The notes: a model not told the origin generated them from the letters alone. 64,000 nt of DNA from an uncultured Bacteroidota bacterium (GCA_902523635.1 CABZAE010000001.1:124001-188000), one strand, 5' to 3'; positions 44,339 to 53,550 are shown, counted from the first letter of the stretch. A program made the numbers and translations.

Positions 44339-44494
44339 ATGAGGAAGATCTTGTTCTTTTTTGTTGGTGGAATCATAGGGTTTTTATTTTCAATATTTGT
44401 TAAATATAGATTTCACCTCGATTGGGATTTAGACATGCTTTTTCCAACATTGTTATTTGCTTTTTGTGCTGTAGCTGTTGAAAAATATTACTAA
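44339..44494 (+). CDS. Small membrane protein (51 residues)
   Basis: This ORF is not in the track. From ATG 44339 it encodes MRKILFFFVGGIIGFLFSIF, then a short polar loop with FHLDWDLDM, a second hydrophobic helix and the ending VEKYY. Its stop overlaps the stop end of the convergent threonine dehydrogenase gene by 4 bases. A TATATTTA element (-7 like) lies 5 bases upstream of the ATG, too close for a normal leader. No family recognised. Confidence 0.6.
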   Translation: MRKILFFFVGGIIGFLFSIFVKYRFHLDWDLDMLFPTLLFAFCAVAVEKYY

Positions 44495-45408
44495 AATTTT
44501 AGCGATTTTTTTACTGTCTCTTCAAAACCTATTTGAGCACTCCATCCCCAGTCTAGTTTAGCTTTTGAATCATCAATTTTTTTTGGCCATGTATTTGCAA
44601 TTTCTTGTCTGAAGTCAGGTTTGAATTCAACGTCAATTTTAAAACCATTTTTCAAAATTTGTTTTTTTAAAATTTCTGGTGTAATACTAAACCCTGCCAC
44701 GTTGTATGAATCTTTCACAGATAGTTTTGATTTATCAGCCCTCATTAATTGAATTGCACTGGAAACAGCGTCGTCTATGTACATCATCGGTAATTCTGTA
44801 TTTTTAGATAAAAAACAAACGTATTTGGATTTATTAATAGCAGAATCCATCATTTCAATGACATAATCAGTAGTTCCACCTCCTGGTTTTGTTGACATTG
44901 ATATGATTCCAGGATACCTAATTGATCGAATATCAATATTAAATTTTTTATTTGAATATTCTAATAATTTTTCACCTGCTAACTTTGTGATCCCGTATAT
45001 CGAAGAAGGGTTTAAAATTGGATTTTGTGGAACACAACCTAACTTTGAATCAGTTCCAAAAACAGCGATTGAACTTGGCCAAAAAACTTTTTTTATCTCA
45101 TTATCTACACAAACTTCGATTATGTTTTGAAAACTATCAATGTTTAATTTCCAGGATTTAAAAGGATGTTTTTCTGCCTTTGCTGACAGCATAGCTACAA
45201 GATGAAAAATCGTGTCAATTTTGTAACTTTTTACAAGTTGATTTAGCTTATTTTTTTCTAATACATCACACTGAATAAACTCACATGGTATTTCATTTTT
45301 ACATTCCCTAATGTCGGTTGCTAAAACGAAAATATTTGATTTTGTAAAATATTTTATGAATTCGATTCCTAACTGTCCAAGTGCGCCTGTTATTAATATA
45401 CGATTCAT
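44491..45408 (-). CDS. L-threonine 3-dehydrogenase, SDR (epimerase-like) type
   Basis: This 305-residue extended SDR oxidises L-threonine to 2-amino-3-ketobutyrate with NAD+. ILITGALGQLG is the cofactor motif, followed by FHLVAMLSAKAE, PSSIAVFG, and YGITKLAGEKLLE with the catalytic tyrosine and lysine near residue 140. RYPGIIS and PGGGTTDYVIEM are segments I associate with the SDR-type threonine dehydrogenase first described from psychrophilic Flavobacterium. The gene for the next enzyme (kbl) is divergent, only 49 bases away, which makes the assignment firm. Confidence 0.9.
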   Translation of the reverse strand: MNRILITGALGQLGIEFIKYFTKSNIFVLATDIRECKNEIPCEFIQCDVLEKNKLNQLVKSYKIDTIFHLVAMLSAKAEKHPFKSWKLNIDSFQNIIEVCVDNEIKKVFWPSSIAVFGTDSKLGCVPQNPILNPSSIYGITKLAGEKLLEYSNKKFNIDIRSIRYPGIISMSTKPGGGTTDYVIEMMDSAINKSKYVCFLSKNTELPMMYIDDAVSSAIQLMRADKSKLSVKDSYNVAGFSITPEILKKQILKNGFKIDVEFKPDFRQEIANTWPKKIDDSKAKLDWGWSAQIGFEETVKKSLKF

Positions 45409-45457
45409 TAATTTTTTAAATTATAATAGATTAATTTTACAAAATTAATTATGACTA

Positions 45458-46645
45458 ATGTACAAATCTATACAGAAAAGACTTACAAACGAGCTATTAG
45501 AAATAAAAAAAACTGGTTTATTTAAAGATGAAAGAATAATAAGTTCTAAACAAGGTTCAAGTATTGAAGTTGATAACAAGAATGAAGTTCTTAATTTTTG
45601 TGCTAACAATTACCTAGGTCTGGCATCTCACCCTGATGTAATTAAAAAATCAAAAGAGTTCATGGATTCCCACGGATTTGGTATGGCATCAGTTAGATTT
45701 ATTTGTGGAACTCAAAATATTCACAAACAATTAGAACAAAAAATATCAAATTTTTTGGGCAAAGAAGATACTATTTTGTATGCTGCTGCTTTCGACGCCA
45801 ATGGTGGATTTTTTGAACCACTATTCAACAATCAGGATGCTATAATTAGTGACCAACTTAATCATGCTTCGTTAATTGATGGTATCAGACTTTGTAAAGC
45901 CCAAAGGTTTAGATATTTACATAATAATATGTTGGATTTAGAAAAGAAATTGATTGAATCTCAAAATTGCAGAAACAGGATTATTGTTACGGATGCTGTT
46001 TTTTCAATGGATGGCACAATCGCCCAAATGGATAAAATTTGTCATTTGGCTAAAAAGTATGATGCCCTAGTTATGTCTGACGAGTGTCATTCAACAGGCT
46101 TCATAGGTCCGAGTGGGAGAGGAGTTCATGAAGAGTTCGGAGTAATGGATGATGTTGACATTATCACAGGAACTTTAGGTAAAGCTTTAGGGGGGGCTTC
46201 TGGTGGATTTACCAGTGGTCCTAAAGAAATCATCGAAATTTTACGTCAAAAATCTAGACCTTACCTTTTCTCGAACACATTAGCACCTTCAATAGTGGGA
46301 GCTTGTCTAGCGGTTATGGAAATCATTGAATCGGATAACTCACATTTAAATCGATTAAAAAAAAATACAGAAAAATTTAGAGAAGGAATTCAAAAAATTG
46401 GATTTGATATAAAGCCAGGCACACACCCAATTGTACCTATCATGTTATATGATGCAAATTTAGCTCAAAAAATGTCAAGGGAGCTTATGGCCCATGGTAT
46501 TTATGTGATAGGTTTCTTCTATCCTGTGGTTCCAAAAGGAGAGGCACGAATTAGAGTTCAGTTATCATCTTCACATACTGAAAAGCAAATAAAATATGCC
46601 CTTAATGCTTTTGAGAGCGTAGGTAAAAAACTTAATATAATATAA
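45458..46645 (+). CDS. kbl: Glycine C-acetyltransferase (2-amino-3-ketobutyrate CoA ligase)
   Basis: This PLP enzyme of 395 residues splits 2-amino-3-ketobutyrate with CoA into glycine and acetyl-CoA. Clear motifs are NFCANNYLGLASHPDV near residue 45, MASVRFICGTQNIHK, MSDECHSTGFIG with the PLP aspartate near residue 208, and GTLGKALGGASGGFTSG with the PLP lysine near residue 240. It is full length. ATG 45458 gives the usual N-terminus; another ATG at 45451 is in a different frame. It pairs with the divergent threonine dehydrogenase. Confidence 0.96.
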   Translation: MYKSIQKRLTNELLEIKKTGLFKDERIISSKQGSSIEVDNKNEVLNFCANNYLGLASHPDVIKKSKEFMDSHGFGMASVRFICGTQNIHKQLEQKISNFLGKEDTILYAAAFDANGGFFEPLFNNQDAIISDQLNHASLIDGIRLCKAQRFRYLHNNMLDLEKKLIESQNCRNRIIVTDAVFSMDGTIAQMDKICHLAKKYDALVMSDECHSTGFIGPSGRGVHEEFGVMDDVDIITGTLGKALGGASGGFTSGPKEIIEILRQKSRPYLFSNTLAPSIVGACLAVMEIIESDNSHLNRLKKNTEKFREGIQKIGFDIKPGTHPIVPIMLYDANLAQKMSRELMAHGIYVIGFFYPVVPKGEARIRVQLSSSHTEKQIKYALNAFESVGKKLNII

Positions 46646-46646
46646 A

Positions 46647-48308
46647 TTAAAATATTGAAGTTATGATGCTAAAGGTTATCCCGGTGCTTTCAGGAACATA
46701 TCTGCAGATACCTCCAGTACAAACTAATCCACCTCTTTGTCTACCATAATTTACTGCCAATCTATTCATACCCATTGTATAGCTTCCTCCAAAATTATAG
46801 TAGTTAATTTTTTTGTCTTCGTCAGGGTTTTGGTAATTATATAGGTTATTATAATATATAGAAAAACTAGAACTTATATTATATTCAATTCCATATGCGT
46901 ACCAATTTTTGTTGTCATTTTTAGTAGAAAGATGTTGCAGTTCAAGTCTGAAAGATTTTTTGTCGTTGATCTTGAATGTATTGTCCACTACAAAAATATT
47001 GGACTTTACCTGACCCGACTCAAATTCAATCATCCTCTTATCATAGTATTGGTTTACATATAAGAAAATATTTTCAAAACTTTTAGACCATTTTTTTCTA
47101 ATTTCAAAACTTAATTCTGAAAAATACTTTTCACCAAAACTCAAGAAATCTGTTTTATATGATTGATTTAAAAAATCATATTTGCCCCCCAGATTATTCC
47201 AAAGTGAAAAATTAGCTGATATGCTAGTCCCATATTTTCCACCTAAAAAGCTTTCTTTTTTAAATGAATAATAAAGATCAGTTTGAAAACCAATTTCGCC
47301 TGCTTTTGTTAAGTCCTCAACATAAAAGTTAACGTCAGGTTGTGCGGCATACACATAAAGATTAGTCAAAGAATAATCATGTTGTTTTGTCAAAGCAGGT
47401 AAATAATTAACGATACTTTCGTTAAACTCATTCCCAGCTGCGGAAATTTCAGAGTATAAAGTCATGTTTTCTAGTCTTCTGAAAGTAAAATCCAAGCCCA
47501 ATCCTTTATTAAAAAAACCAGTATTTAAGAGATATGCAGAGCCCTTTTTAATAAATGTATCAGAGGGTGTACCAAAAACTAAAATTGGATTATTTGATTT
47601 TTGTGTTATTTCAAGATTTGTATAAAATGAATTACCAGAATAATCAATTCTTGCAGAGTAAAGATTTGTTAAATTATCAAATGATTCACTTTTAATTTCT
47701 TGATCGTTTCTTCCAACATAGCTTAAACCAAATAAAAATGTTGAATTGGAATCAATCAATTGTGAAATATCAATTTCCGAATCTAGTCCGAAAACAAAAC
47801 CTTTTGAATATTTGAAACCTTTTTTTTGTTGTCCTATGAGCGAAGTTAAATTTATTTCATCAGATAATTTATAATTTACATTTAAACCAAGCAAAGAGTT
47901 GTTGATTCCTAAACTTTTATCTTCCCAGGTTCTCAAACTGGTCCCAGAACCGAATTGTTCATAAATGCTACCAAAAACAACATTCAAATCTTTGATATTA
48001 TACTCAAATTTCAATGTTGAAATATTAGTATTTTCGAAGTTTGGAGAATAATTAAGCAGAGGTTTTGGCATGTAAGATTCTATTTGTAATTCAAAATTCC
48101 AGTTTTTAGCAAAAATTGATTTTAGATTTAAATAATTATTGGATCGGAATCTATTTTCCAACTTAAAATCGCCTGTTTTTTTGTCATCGAGATAATATGC
48201 TGAATATGACTCAAAAGAGACATTCATATTTTCTAAAAATTGTGAATAATTTACAAAGTAGAACAAAAATAAAATTGAAAAAAAAAGGTAGTTCTTAAAT
48301 TTTTTCAT
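46647..48308 (-). CDS. DUF6029-like outer-membrane protein
   Basis: This is a protein of 553 residues from ATG 48308; the track's 22-residue extension overlaps the gene upstream. A signal peptide ends NYSQ. The mature protein is rich in alternating hydrophobic/aromatic strands (DYSLTNLYVYAAQPDVNFY, FSIYYNNLYNYQNPDEDK) and ends with a beta strand closing in phenylalanine (TGITFSIITSIF), as for outer-membrane barrels. I recognise it as the DUF6029 type, which in Bacteroidota usually lies beside TlpA/Omp28-like thioredoxin-fold proteins, as here. It overlaps the TlpA-like gene by 14 bases, so they form one unit. Confidence 0.8.
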   Translation of the reverse strand: MKKFKNYLFFSILFLFYFVNYSQFLENMNVSFESYSAYYLDDKKTGDFKLENRFRSNNYLNLKSIFAKNWNFELQIESYMPKPLLNYSPNFENTNISTLKFEYNIKDLNVVFGSIYEQFGSGTSLRTWEDKSLGINNSLLGLNVNYKLSDEINLTSLIGQQKKGFKYSKGFVFGLDSEIDISQLIDSNSTFLFGLSYVGRNDQEIKSESFDNLTNLYSARIDYSGNSFYTNLEITQKSNNPILVFGTPSDTFIKKGSAYLLNTGFFNKGLGLDFTFRRLENMTLYSEISAAGNEFNESIVNYLPALTKQHDYSLTNLYVYAAQPDVNFYVEDLTKAGEIGFQTDLYYSFKKESFLGGKYGTSISANFSLWNNLGGKYDFLNQSYKTDFLSFGEKYFSELSFEIRKKWSKSFENIFLYVNQYYDKRMIEFESGQVKSNIFVVDNTFKINDKKSFRLELQHLSTKNDNKNWYAYGIEYNISSSFSIYYNNLYNYQNPDEDKKINYYNFGGSYTMGMNRLAVNYGRQRGGLVCTGGICRYVPESTGITFSIITSIF

Positions 48309-48801
48309 CAAACTTTTTGTTTTGGGACAAAATAAATTCATATAAGTTCCTTTCATCACCAGGTTTGTATCCAATCCTTCTATATATTATTTTATTTCCT
48401 CTAACTACAATAGTATGAGGAATTCCAGAAATATTGAGGGCTCTTTTTAAATCCTGATTTTCATCAAGATAGATAGCAAAATCCCAGTTCTTTCCGTTAA
48501 TCATGGGTCTAACTCTTCTTTTAGTTCTAGAGTCATCTGTTGAAACAGCCACAATGTTCACTTTAGCCTCTTTCCATTTATCAATTTCTTTATCTATGTC
48601 GTCAAGTTCATTGATACAAGGGACACACCAGGTTGCCCAAAAACTATAAACTGTTAAACCATTTTTATTTGACAAGCTTTTGGTGTTAATAGTTTTTCCA
48701 TCAATTGTTTTTAAATTCATTGAGGGAATTCTATCTTGAGATAATAAAAAACTGAAATTAAATATTGAGAGACAAATAAAATAGATTTTTAAATTTTTCA
48801 C
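48295..48801 (-). CDS. TlpA-like periplasmic thioredoxin-fold protein
   Basis: The gene encodes 168 residues if translation starts at GTG 48801, which gives a clean signal peptide (VKNLKIYFICLSIF ... LLSQ). The track's long N-terminal extension runs antisense through the Omp28-like gene and is rejected. The thioredoxin motif YSFWATWCVPCINEL has the redox pair CVPC, followed by VNIVAVSTDDSRTKRRV and the cis-proline segment GIPHTIVV. It probably reduces or oxidises disulfides in the periplasm. It is the first gene of a unit with the DUF6029 protein and is divergent from the Omp28-like lipoprotein. Confidence 0.88.
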   Translation of the reverse strand: MKNLKIYFICLSIFNFSFLLSQDRIPSMNLKTIDGKTINTKSLSNKNGLTVYSFWATWCVPCINELDDIDKEIDKWKEAKVNIVAVSTDDSRTKRRVRPMINGKNWDFAIYLDENQDLKRALNISGIPHTIVVRGNKIIYRRIGYKPGDERNLYEFILSQNKKFDEKI

Positions 48802-48862
48802 GTTTTTTAGATGAATTGATAAGTTAAATTTAAAATTTTTAAATTTGATTGAGAAATATTTT

Positions 48863-49945
48863 ATGAAAGACTTAAAAAAACTTGTTCCCATAATTTTCAC
48901 TACTCTGTTTTTTTTGTCATGTTCTGGTGACTTTGAAGGATACGGAGATGATAGCCCTGAAATTAGTGCTGAAGTTAAGAGTTTGAATTTGTCTTTTACT
49001 GAAGGTACAATCACCGTTAATCAAGAGGTTATTTTTCAAGTCTTAAGTGATCTTAATAATGATATCACTTCATTATGTAAAATATTTGTAAATGATATAG
49101 AAATTTCAGGGAATAAATTCATTCCTGATAAAGTTGGTGAGTATTCAGTTTATGTTACATATAATACCTTAAAAAGTGAAATCAAAAAATTCACTGTGAT
49201 TACGTCTACTTCATCTGAAGTTAAAGATTTTAAAATTAATGTTTTAATCGAAGATATTACCGGAGCTTGGTGTAAACATTGCCCAAGAGTGTCTTACAAA
49301 TTAGAACAGTTAAAAAAACAAACTGACCAGGTGGTTGTCGTTGCAGCACATTATGGGGATGCTCTTCAATTTGCAAAGGTTTCCGAAATGTCAAACCTTT
49401 TTGGATTAACTGGATATCCTTGGGCCCAAGTTAATAGAACAAATAGGTGGAATGAATCGGCCAGTGCTATTACATCATTATTAAATGACAAAGCAAAAGC
49501 TGGCGTCGCTATAGAATCCTCAGTTTCTGGAAATACACTTTCTGTTAATTTCAAAGCAAAATTTGCTGAAGATTTTTCTGATTTAAAGTATGTTGTTTTT
49601 CTATTAGAGGATGATATTAAACTGGATCAAAGACAATGGGAAGGAGGGGATTATGGATATGGTAGAGGAACTGACAGAGATGGTGATGGTCGTATTTGGC
49701 TTGTTAATTTCAATCATACCGACGTCTTAAGACATTCTTTCACAAGTAGTCCTTTGGGCGAATCAATTCCGTCGTCATCATCGAAGAAAGGGAGTACTTT
49801 CGAAAAATCTCTTAGTTTTGAAATACCATCAACTTACAATAAGGATAAACTAAAACTGGTTGGTATTGTTGTCAAAAAAGATAACAAAGTAATTAATTCC
49901 AGATTGTCTGAGTTGAGCAAAACACAAAGCTTTGAAGAGCTTTAG
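48863..49945 (+). CDS. Omp28-like lipoprotein with thioredoxin-type CxxC
   Basis: This protein has 360 residues from ATG 48863; the track start adds six residues upstream. The lipoprotein signal ends LFFLSCSG. An Ig-like beta domain (about residues 30-115) precedes the Omp28/thioredoxin-like domain with IEDITGAWCKHCPRVSYKLEQL, whose CKHC pair is near residue 137. The C-terminal part is beta-rich (KYVVFLLEDDIKLDQRQWEGG). Omp28 proteins are surface lipoproteins of Bacteroidota. The gene is divergent from the TlpA-like gene, across 61 bases, so the two CxxC proteins probably act together. Confidence 0.88.
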   Translation: MKDLKKLVPIIFTTLFFLSCSGDFEGYGDDSPEISAEVKSLNLSFTEGTITVNQEVIFQVLSDLNNDITSLCKIFVNDIEISGNKFIPDKVGEYSVYVTYNTLKSEIKKFTVITSTSSEVKDFKINVLIEDITGAWCKHCPRVSYKLEQLKKQTDQVVVVAAHYGDALQFAKVSEMSNLFGLTGYPWAQVNRTNRWNESASAITSLLNDKAKAGVAIESSVSGNTLSVNFKAKFAEDFSDLKYVVFLLEDDIKLDQRQWEGGDYGYGRGTDRDGDGRIWLVNFNHTDVLRHSFTSSPLGESIPSSSSKKGSTFEKSLSFEIPSTYNKDKLKLVGIVVKKDNKVINSRLSELSKTQSFEEL

Positions 49946-49954
49946 CAATCTTTT

Positions 49955-50104
49955 CTAATCTAAACTGTTTTTTGTAATAAAGTATCTGTAACCTAAAAGT
50001 AGCAGTTGAAATTTACTAGCTCTCGCTGGTTCCACTTTTTTTTTTGTTAGACTGGGTAAAATAAGTTTATTTAAATGTGCAATAATCTTAAAAAAAAATT
50101 TCAT
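49955..50104 (-). CDS. Small basic conserved-looking protein (49 residues)
   Basis: This ORF is missing from the track. From ATG 50104 on the minus strand it encodes a hydrophobic/basic start (MKFFFKIIAHLNKLILPSL), a lysine run and the ending KFQLLLLGYRYFITKNSLD. That C-terminal pattern (LLGYRYxITxNSLD) is one I remember from small uncharacterised flavobacterial proteins of this size. The stop lies 9 bases from the convergent Omp28-like gene. The protein looks peripheral-membrane or RNA-binding, but no function is known. Confidence 0.6.
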   Translation of the reverse strand: MKFFFKIIAHLNKLILPSLTKKKVEPARASKFQLLLLGYRYFITKNSLD

Positions 50105-50153
50105 TTAAACACAATATACAATACAAATACTATCTTTACAAACTTATTTTGAG

Positions 50154-51095
50154 ATGGGTATAAGTACTTTTTTAATGTTATTTTTTGGATTAGCATTACT
50201 CATATTAGGTGGGAATTTGTTGTTAAAATCTGCCGTTTCAATTTCTTTAAAATTCAATATCGCCAAAATACTAATTGGTATGACTGTTGTTTCTTTTGCA
50301 ACATCTGCACCGGAGCTGATTGTAAGTATTAAGTCTGCCCTACTTGGTTCGTCTGATCTAGCAGTATCAAATGTCTTGGGTTCAAATATCGCAAACATCG
50401 GTCTGGTGTTGGGTCTAATAATTTTAATATCTCCGATTCAAATTCCAAAAGATATATATAGACTTGATTGGCCAGTTATGATGATTTCTGCAATTTTATT
50501 CTACATATTTATTTTGGATTTAAAGATTCAAAGATATGAAGGAGCAATACTTTTCTTGAGTCTAATAGTATCAATCATAATATTAATAAAACAACGGTCA
50601 AAGAATAATCAAGATATTGAGCTGGATAGTGAGAAAACTGATACAGTCATTAAATCAATTTCAATTTTAATATTAGGTGCTTTTTTTCTTTATTTAGGTT
50701 CTGAGTGGTTTGTTATGGCGGCAATTGATATTGCGAATTATTTTAATATTAGTCAGAGAATAATAGGTATTAGTGTTGTTTCTGTTGGGACAAGTATTCC
50801 TGAACTAGCAACCTCACTTGTAGCAATCCTAAAAAAAGAAAAAAACATTTCAATCGGAAATTTAATTGGGTCTAATATATTTAATGTTTTCGCAGTTTTG
50901 GGAATAACATCAATACTAATTCCACTTAATGTAGTTGATTTAAACTTGATTCAATTTGACATCTACATTATGATTTTCTTTGCATTTGTAATATTTCCAC
51001 TTATATTTTTTCCAAAAAGATTGGTTTTAGGTAGACTGGAGGGGTCAGTTATTTTCGGTTGTTACATAGTTTATATTTATAGTATTATAAATTAA
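50154..51095 (+). CDS. Calcium/sodium antiporter, CaCA family (YrbG-like)
   Basis: This 313-residue inner-membrane antiporter has about ten helices in two inverted repeats. The alpha-repeat motifs are clear: GMTVVSFATSAPELIVSI near residue 45 with SNVLGSNIANIGLVLG after it, and GISVVSVGTSIPELATSL near residue 205 with GNLIGSNIFNVFAVLG. These carry the acidic ion-binding residues. It exchanges Na+ or H+ for Ca2+. A TATCTTTA element (one base off the -7 consensus) lies 16 bases before the ATG. A terminator follows immediately. Confidence 0.95.
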   Translation: MGISTFLMLFFGLALLILGGNLLLKSAVSISLKFNIAKILIGMTVVSFATSAPELIVSIKSALLGSSDLAVSNVLGSNIANIGLVLGLIILISPIQIPKDIYRLDWPVMMISAILFYIFILDLKIQRYEGAILFLSLIVSIIILIKQRSKNNQDIELDSEKTDTVIKSISILILGAFFLYLGSEWFVMAAIDIANYFNISQRIIGISVVSVGTSIPELATSLVAILKKEKNISIGNLIGSNIFNVFAVLGITSILIPLNVVDLNLIQFDIYIMIFFAFVIFPLIFFPKRLVLGRLEGSVIFGCYIVYIYSIIN

Positions 51096-51124
51096 AAAAG
51101 CACCTCAATTTGAGGTGCTTTTGA
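51094..51124. terminator. Bidirectional intrinsic terminator
   Basis: Arms AAAAGCACCTCAA and TTGAGGTGCTTTT are separated by one base. A-run on the left and T-run on the right let it serve both the antiporter gene (+) and the glutamine synthetase gene (-), which converge on it. Confidence 0.88.
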
Positions 51125-51145
51125 ATTTAAAAATTGGGTATAAAT

Positions 51146-52153
51146 TTAAACTTTTGCTGATTTTACAGTTTTAATAATTCTTCCAGCAATTTTATATGGA
51201 TCACCATTGGATGCTGGTCTTCTGTCCTCAAGCCATCCCTTGTAACCATTCTCTACAGTCATTATAGGTATTCTGATTGATGCCCCACGATCAGAGACAC
51301 CATAGCTAAACTCAGTAATTGACTGAGTCTCGTGATCACCTGTAAGTCTTTGGTCATTAAATGCTCCATAAACATCTATGTGCTCCTTGACTACAGGTCT
51401 AAAAGCTTCACAAATTTTTTCGTATGTAGCTTTTGATCCGCATGTTCTTAAAGTTGTATTTGAAAAATTCGCATGCATACCACTTCCGTTCCAATCTGTA
51501 GCACCTAAAGGTTTGGGGTGATATTCAATTGCCAAGCCATATTCTTCAGCAACTCTTTCAAGTAGATATCTAGCGACCCACATTTCGTCTCCCGCTTTTG
51601 CAGCTCCTTTAGCAAATGTTTGAAACTCCCATTGACCTGCTGCTACCTCGGCATTTGTTCCTTCGACATTTATACCTGCATCTAAACAAATATCCAAGTG
51701 TTTATCCATAATTTCTCTACCAAATGCATTTTTACCTCCAACGGAGCAATAGAATTGGCCTTGGGGTGTTTGGTCTTTGGGAAATCCTAGTGGTAAGTTT
51801 GTTTCAGGATCCCATAAGAAGTACTCCTGCTCAAATCCAAACCAAAAGTCATCGTCGTCGTCATCAATCGTGGCTCTTCCATTGGATTCGTGAGGTGAAC
51901 CATCTGCATTTAAAACTTCATTCATCACAAGCCATCCATTTTTACGTACAGGATCTGGATAAATAGCAACGGGTTTTAGCAAGCAGTCGGATGAACCGCC
52001 TTCCGCTTGGAGAGTTGAACTTCCATCAAATCCCCACATAGGACAATCTTTTAATTTACCAGAAAAATTTTCGATGATTTTAGTTTTCCCTCTTAAATTG
52101 GCTGTTGGTTTGTAACCATCTAACCATAAATATTCTAATTTTGATTTACTCAT
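51146..52153 (-). CDS. Glutamine synthetase, type II (eukaryote-like, short form)
   Basis: This 335-residue GSII makes glutamine from glutamate, ammonia and ATP. The N-terminal beta-grasp half has MWGFDGSSTLQAEGGSSDC. The catalytic barrel has FWFGFEQEYFLW near residue 105, NAEVAAGQWEFQ near residue 165, the ATP-binding DWNGSGMHANFS and the glutamate-binding GDHETQSITEFSYGVSDRG. The lengths fit the short GSII class rather than the 470-residue bacterial GSI. An ammonium transporter lies 6 kb away, so both nitrogen-assimilation functions are in the window. No adenylylation site is expected in this class. Confidence 0.93.
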   Translation of the reverse strand: MSKSKLEYLWLDGYKPTANLRGKTKIIENFSGKLKDCPMWGFDGSSTLQAEGGSSDCLLKPVAIYPDPVRKNGWLVMNEVLNADGSPHESNGRATIDDDDDDFWFGFEQEYFLWDPETNLPLGFPKDQTPQGQFYCSVGGKNAFGREIMDKHLDICLDAGINVEGTNAEVAAGQWEFQTFAKGAAKAGDEMWVARYLLERVAEEYGLAIEYHPKPLGATDWNGSGMHANFSNTTLRTCGSKATYEKICEAFRPVVKEHIDVYGAFNDQRLTGDHETQSITEFSYGVSDRGASIRIPIMTVENGYKGWLEDRRPASNGDPYKIAGRIIKTVKSAKV

Positions 52154-52366
52154 TTTTGTTTGTTTTATATTTAAAATTATGATATAAAATATTTAAAAGT
52201 GTGATCAATTATTAAAAGAAATCCATAGTTATTAACATTTATTAATTATGTATTTTTTTATGTTAAAAAATATTATTTTATAAATTTTAGTCACTTCAAA
52301 TTGCATATCCTTTAAAATGATTTGAACAATTATTTATAATTTTTATTTATTGAATTTTAATAACAT

Positions 52367-52374
52367 TATCTTTG
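52367..52374 (+). promoter_or_regulatory. -7 promoter element close to purM start
   Basis: TATCTTTG matches TAnnTTTG exactly and ends 6 bases before the purM ATG at 52381. If used, transcription would begin at or beside the start codon, implying a leaderless or nearly leaderless mRNA. No TTG stands at the normal -33 distance. Confidence 0.4.
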
Positions 52375-52380
52375 TCATAA

Positions 52381-53550
52381 ATGGATTCAAATAGATATTA
52401 TCAAAGGGGAGTTTCCGCCGATAAAGAAGATGTTCATAATGCCATTAAAAATATTGAAAAAGGATTATTTCCAAAAGCCTTTTGCAAAGTGGTTCCAGAT
52501 GTTTTAACAAATGACCCTGAGTATTGTATTGTAATGCATGCTGATGGCGCAGGAACAAAATCTTCTCTAGCATATATGTATTGGAAAGAAACAGGAGACC
52601 TTTCTGTTTGGAAAGGTATTGCTCAGGATGCTTTGGTAATGAATTTAGATGATTTGTTGTGTGTAGGAATAACCAATAATATTTTATTGTCATCAACAAT
52701 TGGAAGAAATAAAAATGTTATTGACGGATCTGTCATAAAATCAATTATTGAAGGTACTCAAGAATTAATTAATGAAATGTCAAAATTTGGTGTTAATATT
52801 ATTTCTACTGGTGGTGAAACGGCAGATGTGGGTGATCTGGTAAGAACCATCATTGTAGATTCAACTGTGACAGCAAGAATCAAAAGAAAAGATGTTATTG
52901 ATAATGCTAATATCTCAGAGGGTGACGTGATTGTAGGTTTGGAATCATCTGGAATTTCAACTTACGAAAAATCTTACAATGGAGGTATGGGCAGCAATGG
53001 TTTGACTTCTGCCAGACATGATCTTTTTCATAAATACCTTGCCAAAAAATTTCCTGAAAGTTATGATCCTGCTATTGATAACAGTTTAGTTTACACAGGT
53101 AAATTAAAAATCACGGATCAAATCAAGGAATTGAATTTAGATGTAGGAAAACTTGTGCTATCTCCTACAAGAACTTACGCTCCAATTATTAAAAGTGTTC
53201 TGGATATCTATAATAACAGTGATATACATGGCATTATCCATTGCAGTGGAGGAGCACAAACTAAGGTTTTACATTTTATAGAAAATTTACATATTATCAA
53301 AGACAATCTTTTTCCTACACCTCCTTTATTCAAATTAATTCATAGACAGTCAAACACTTCGATGAAAGAAATGTTCAAGGTTTTCAATATGGGTCATCGC
53401 ATGGAGTTATATGTAAATCCGAAGGTTGCTGATGACATTATTGATATTTCAAAATCATTTGGGGTTGATGCAAAAAAAATTGGTTATGTTGAAAAATACT
53501 CAAAAAAGAAACTTACCATATACTCAGAAAATGAAGTTTTACAGTACTAA
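52381..53550 (+). CDS. purM: Phosphoribosylformylglycinamidine cyclo-ligase (AIR synthetase)
   Basis: AIR synthetase makes 5-aminoimidazole ribotide from FGAM with ATP, step five of purine synthesis. The 389-residue protein begins NRYYQRGVSADKEDVHNAI and contains HADGAGTKSSLAYMYW near residue 50, TGGETADVGDLV near residue 142 and GLESSGISTYEKSYNGGMGSNG with the nucleotide-binding glycines. The divergent, longer form seen in Bacteroidota is matched. The adjacent genes prfA and pyrF are a familiar flavobacterial order. Confidence 0.93.
   Translation: MDSNRYYQRGVSADKEDVHNAIKNIEKGLFPKAFCKVVPDVLTNDPEYCIVMHADGAGTKSSLAYMYWKETGDLSVWKGIAQDALVMNLDDLLCVGITNNILLSSTIGRNKNVIDGSVIKSIIEGTQELINEMSKFGVNIISTGGETADVGDLVRTIIVDSTVTARIKRKDVIDNANISEGDVIVGLESSGISTYEKSYNGGMGSNGLTSARHDLFHKYLAKKFPESYDPAIDNSLVYTGKLKITDQIKELNLDVGKLVLSPTRTYAPIIKSVLDIYNNSDIHGIIHCSGGAQTKVLHFIENLHIIKDNLFPTPPLFKLIHRQSNTSMKEMFKVFNMGHRMELYVNPKVADDIIDISKSFGVDAKKIGYVEKYSKKKLTIYSENEVLQY

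Noticed and set aside
48802-49014. N-terminal extension of the TlpA-like ORF
   Set aside because: It runs antisense into the Omp28-like gene and hides a clean signal peptide that begins at GTG 48801.
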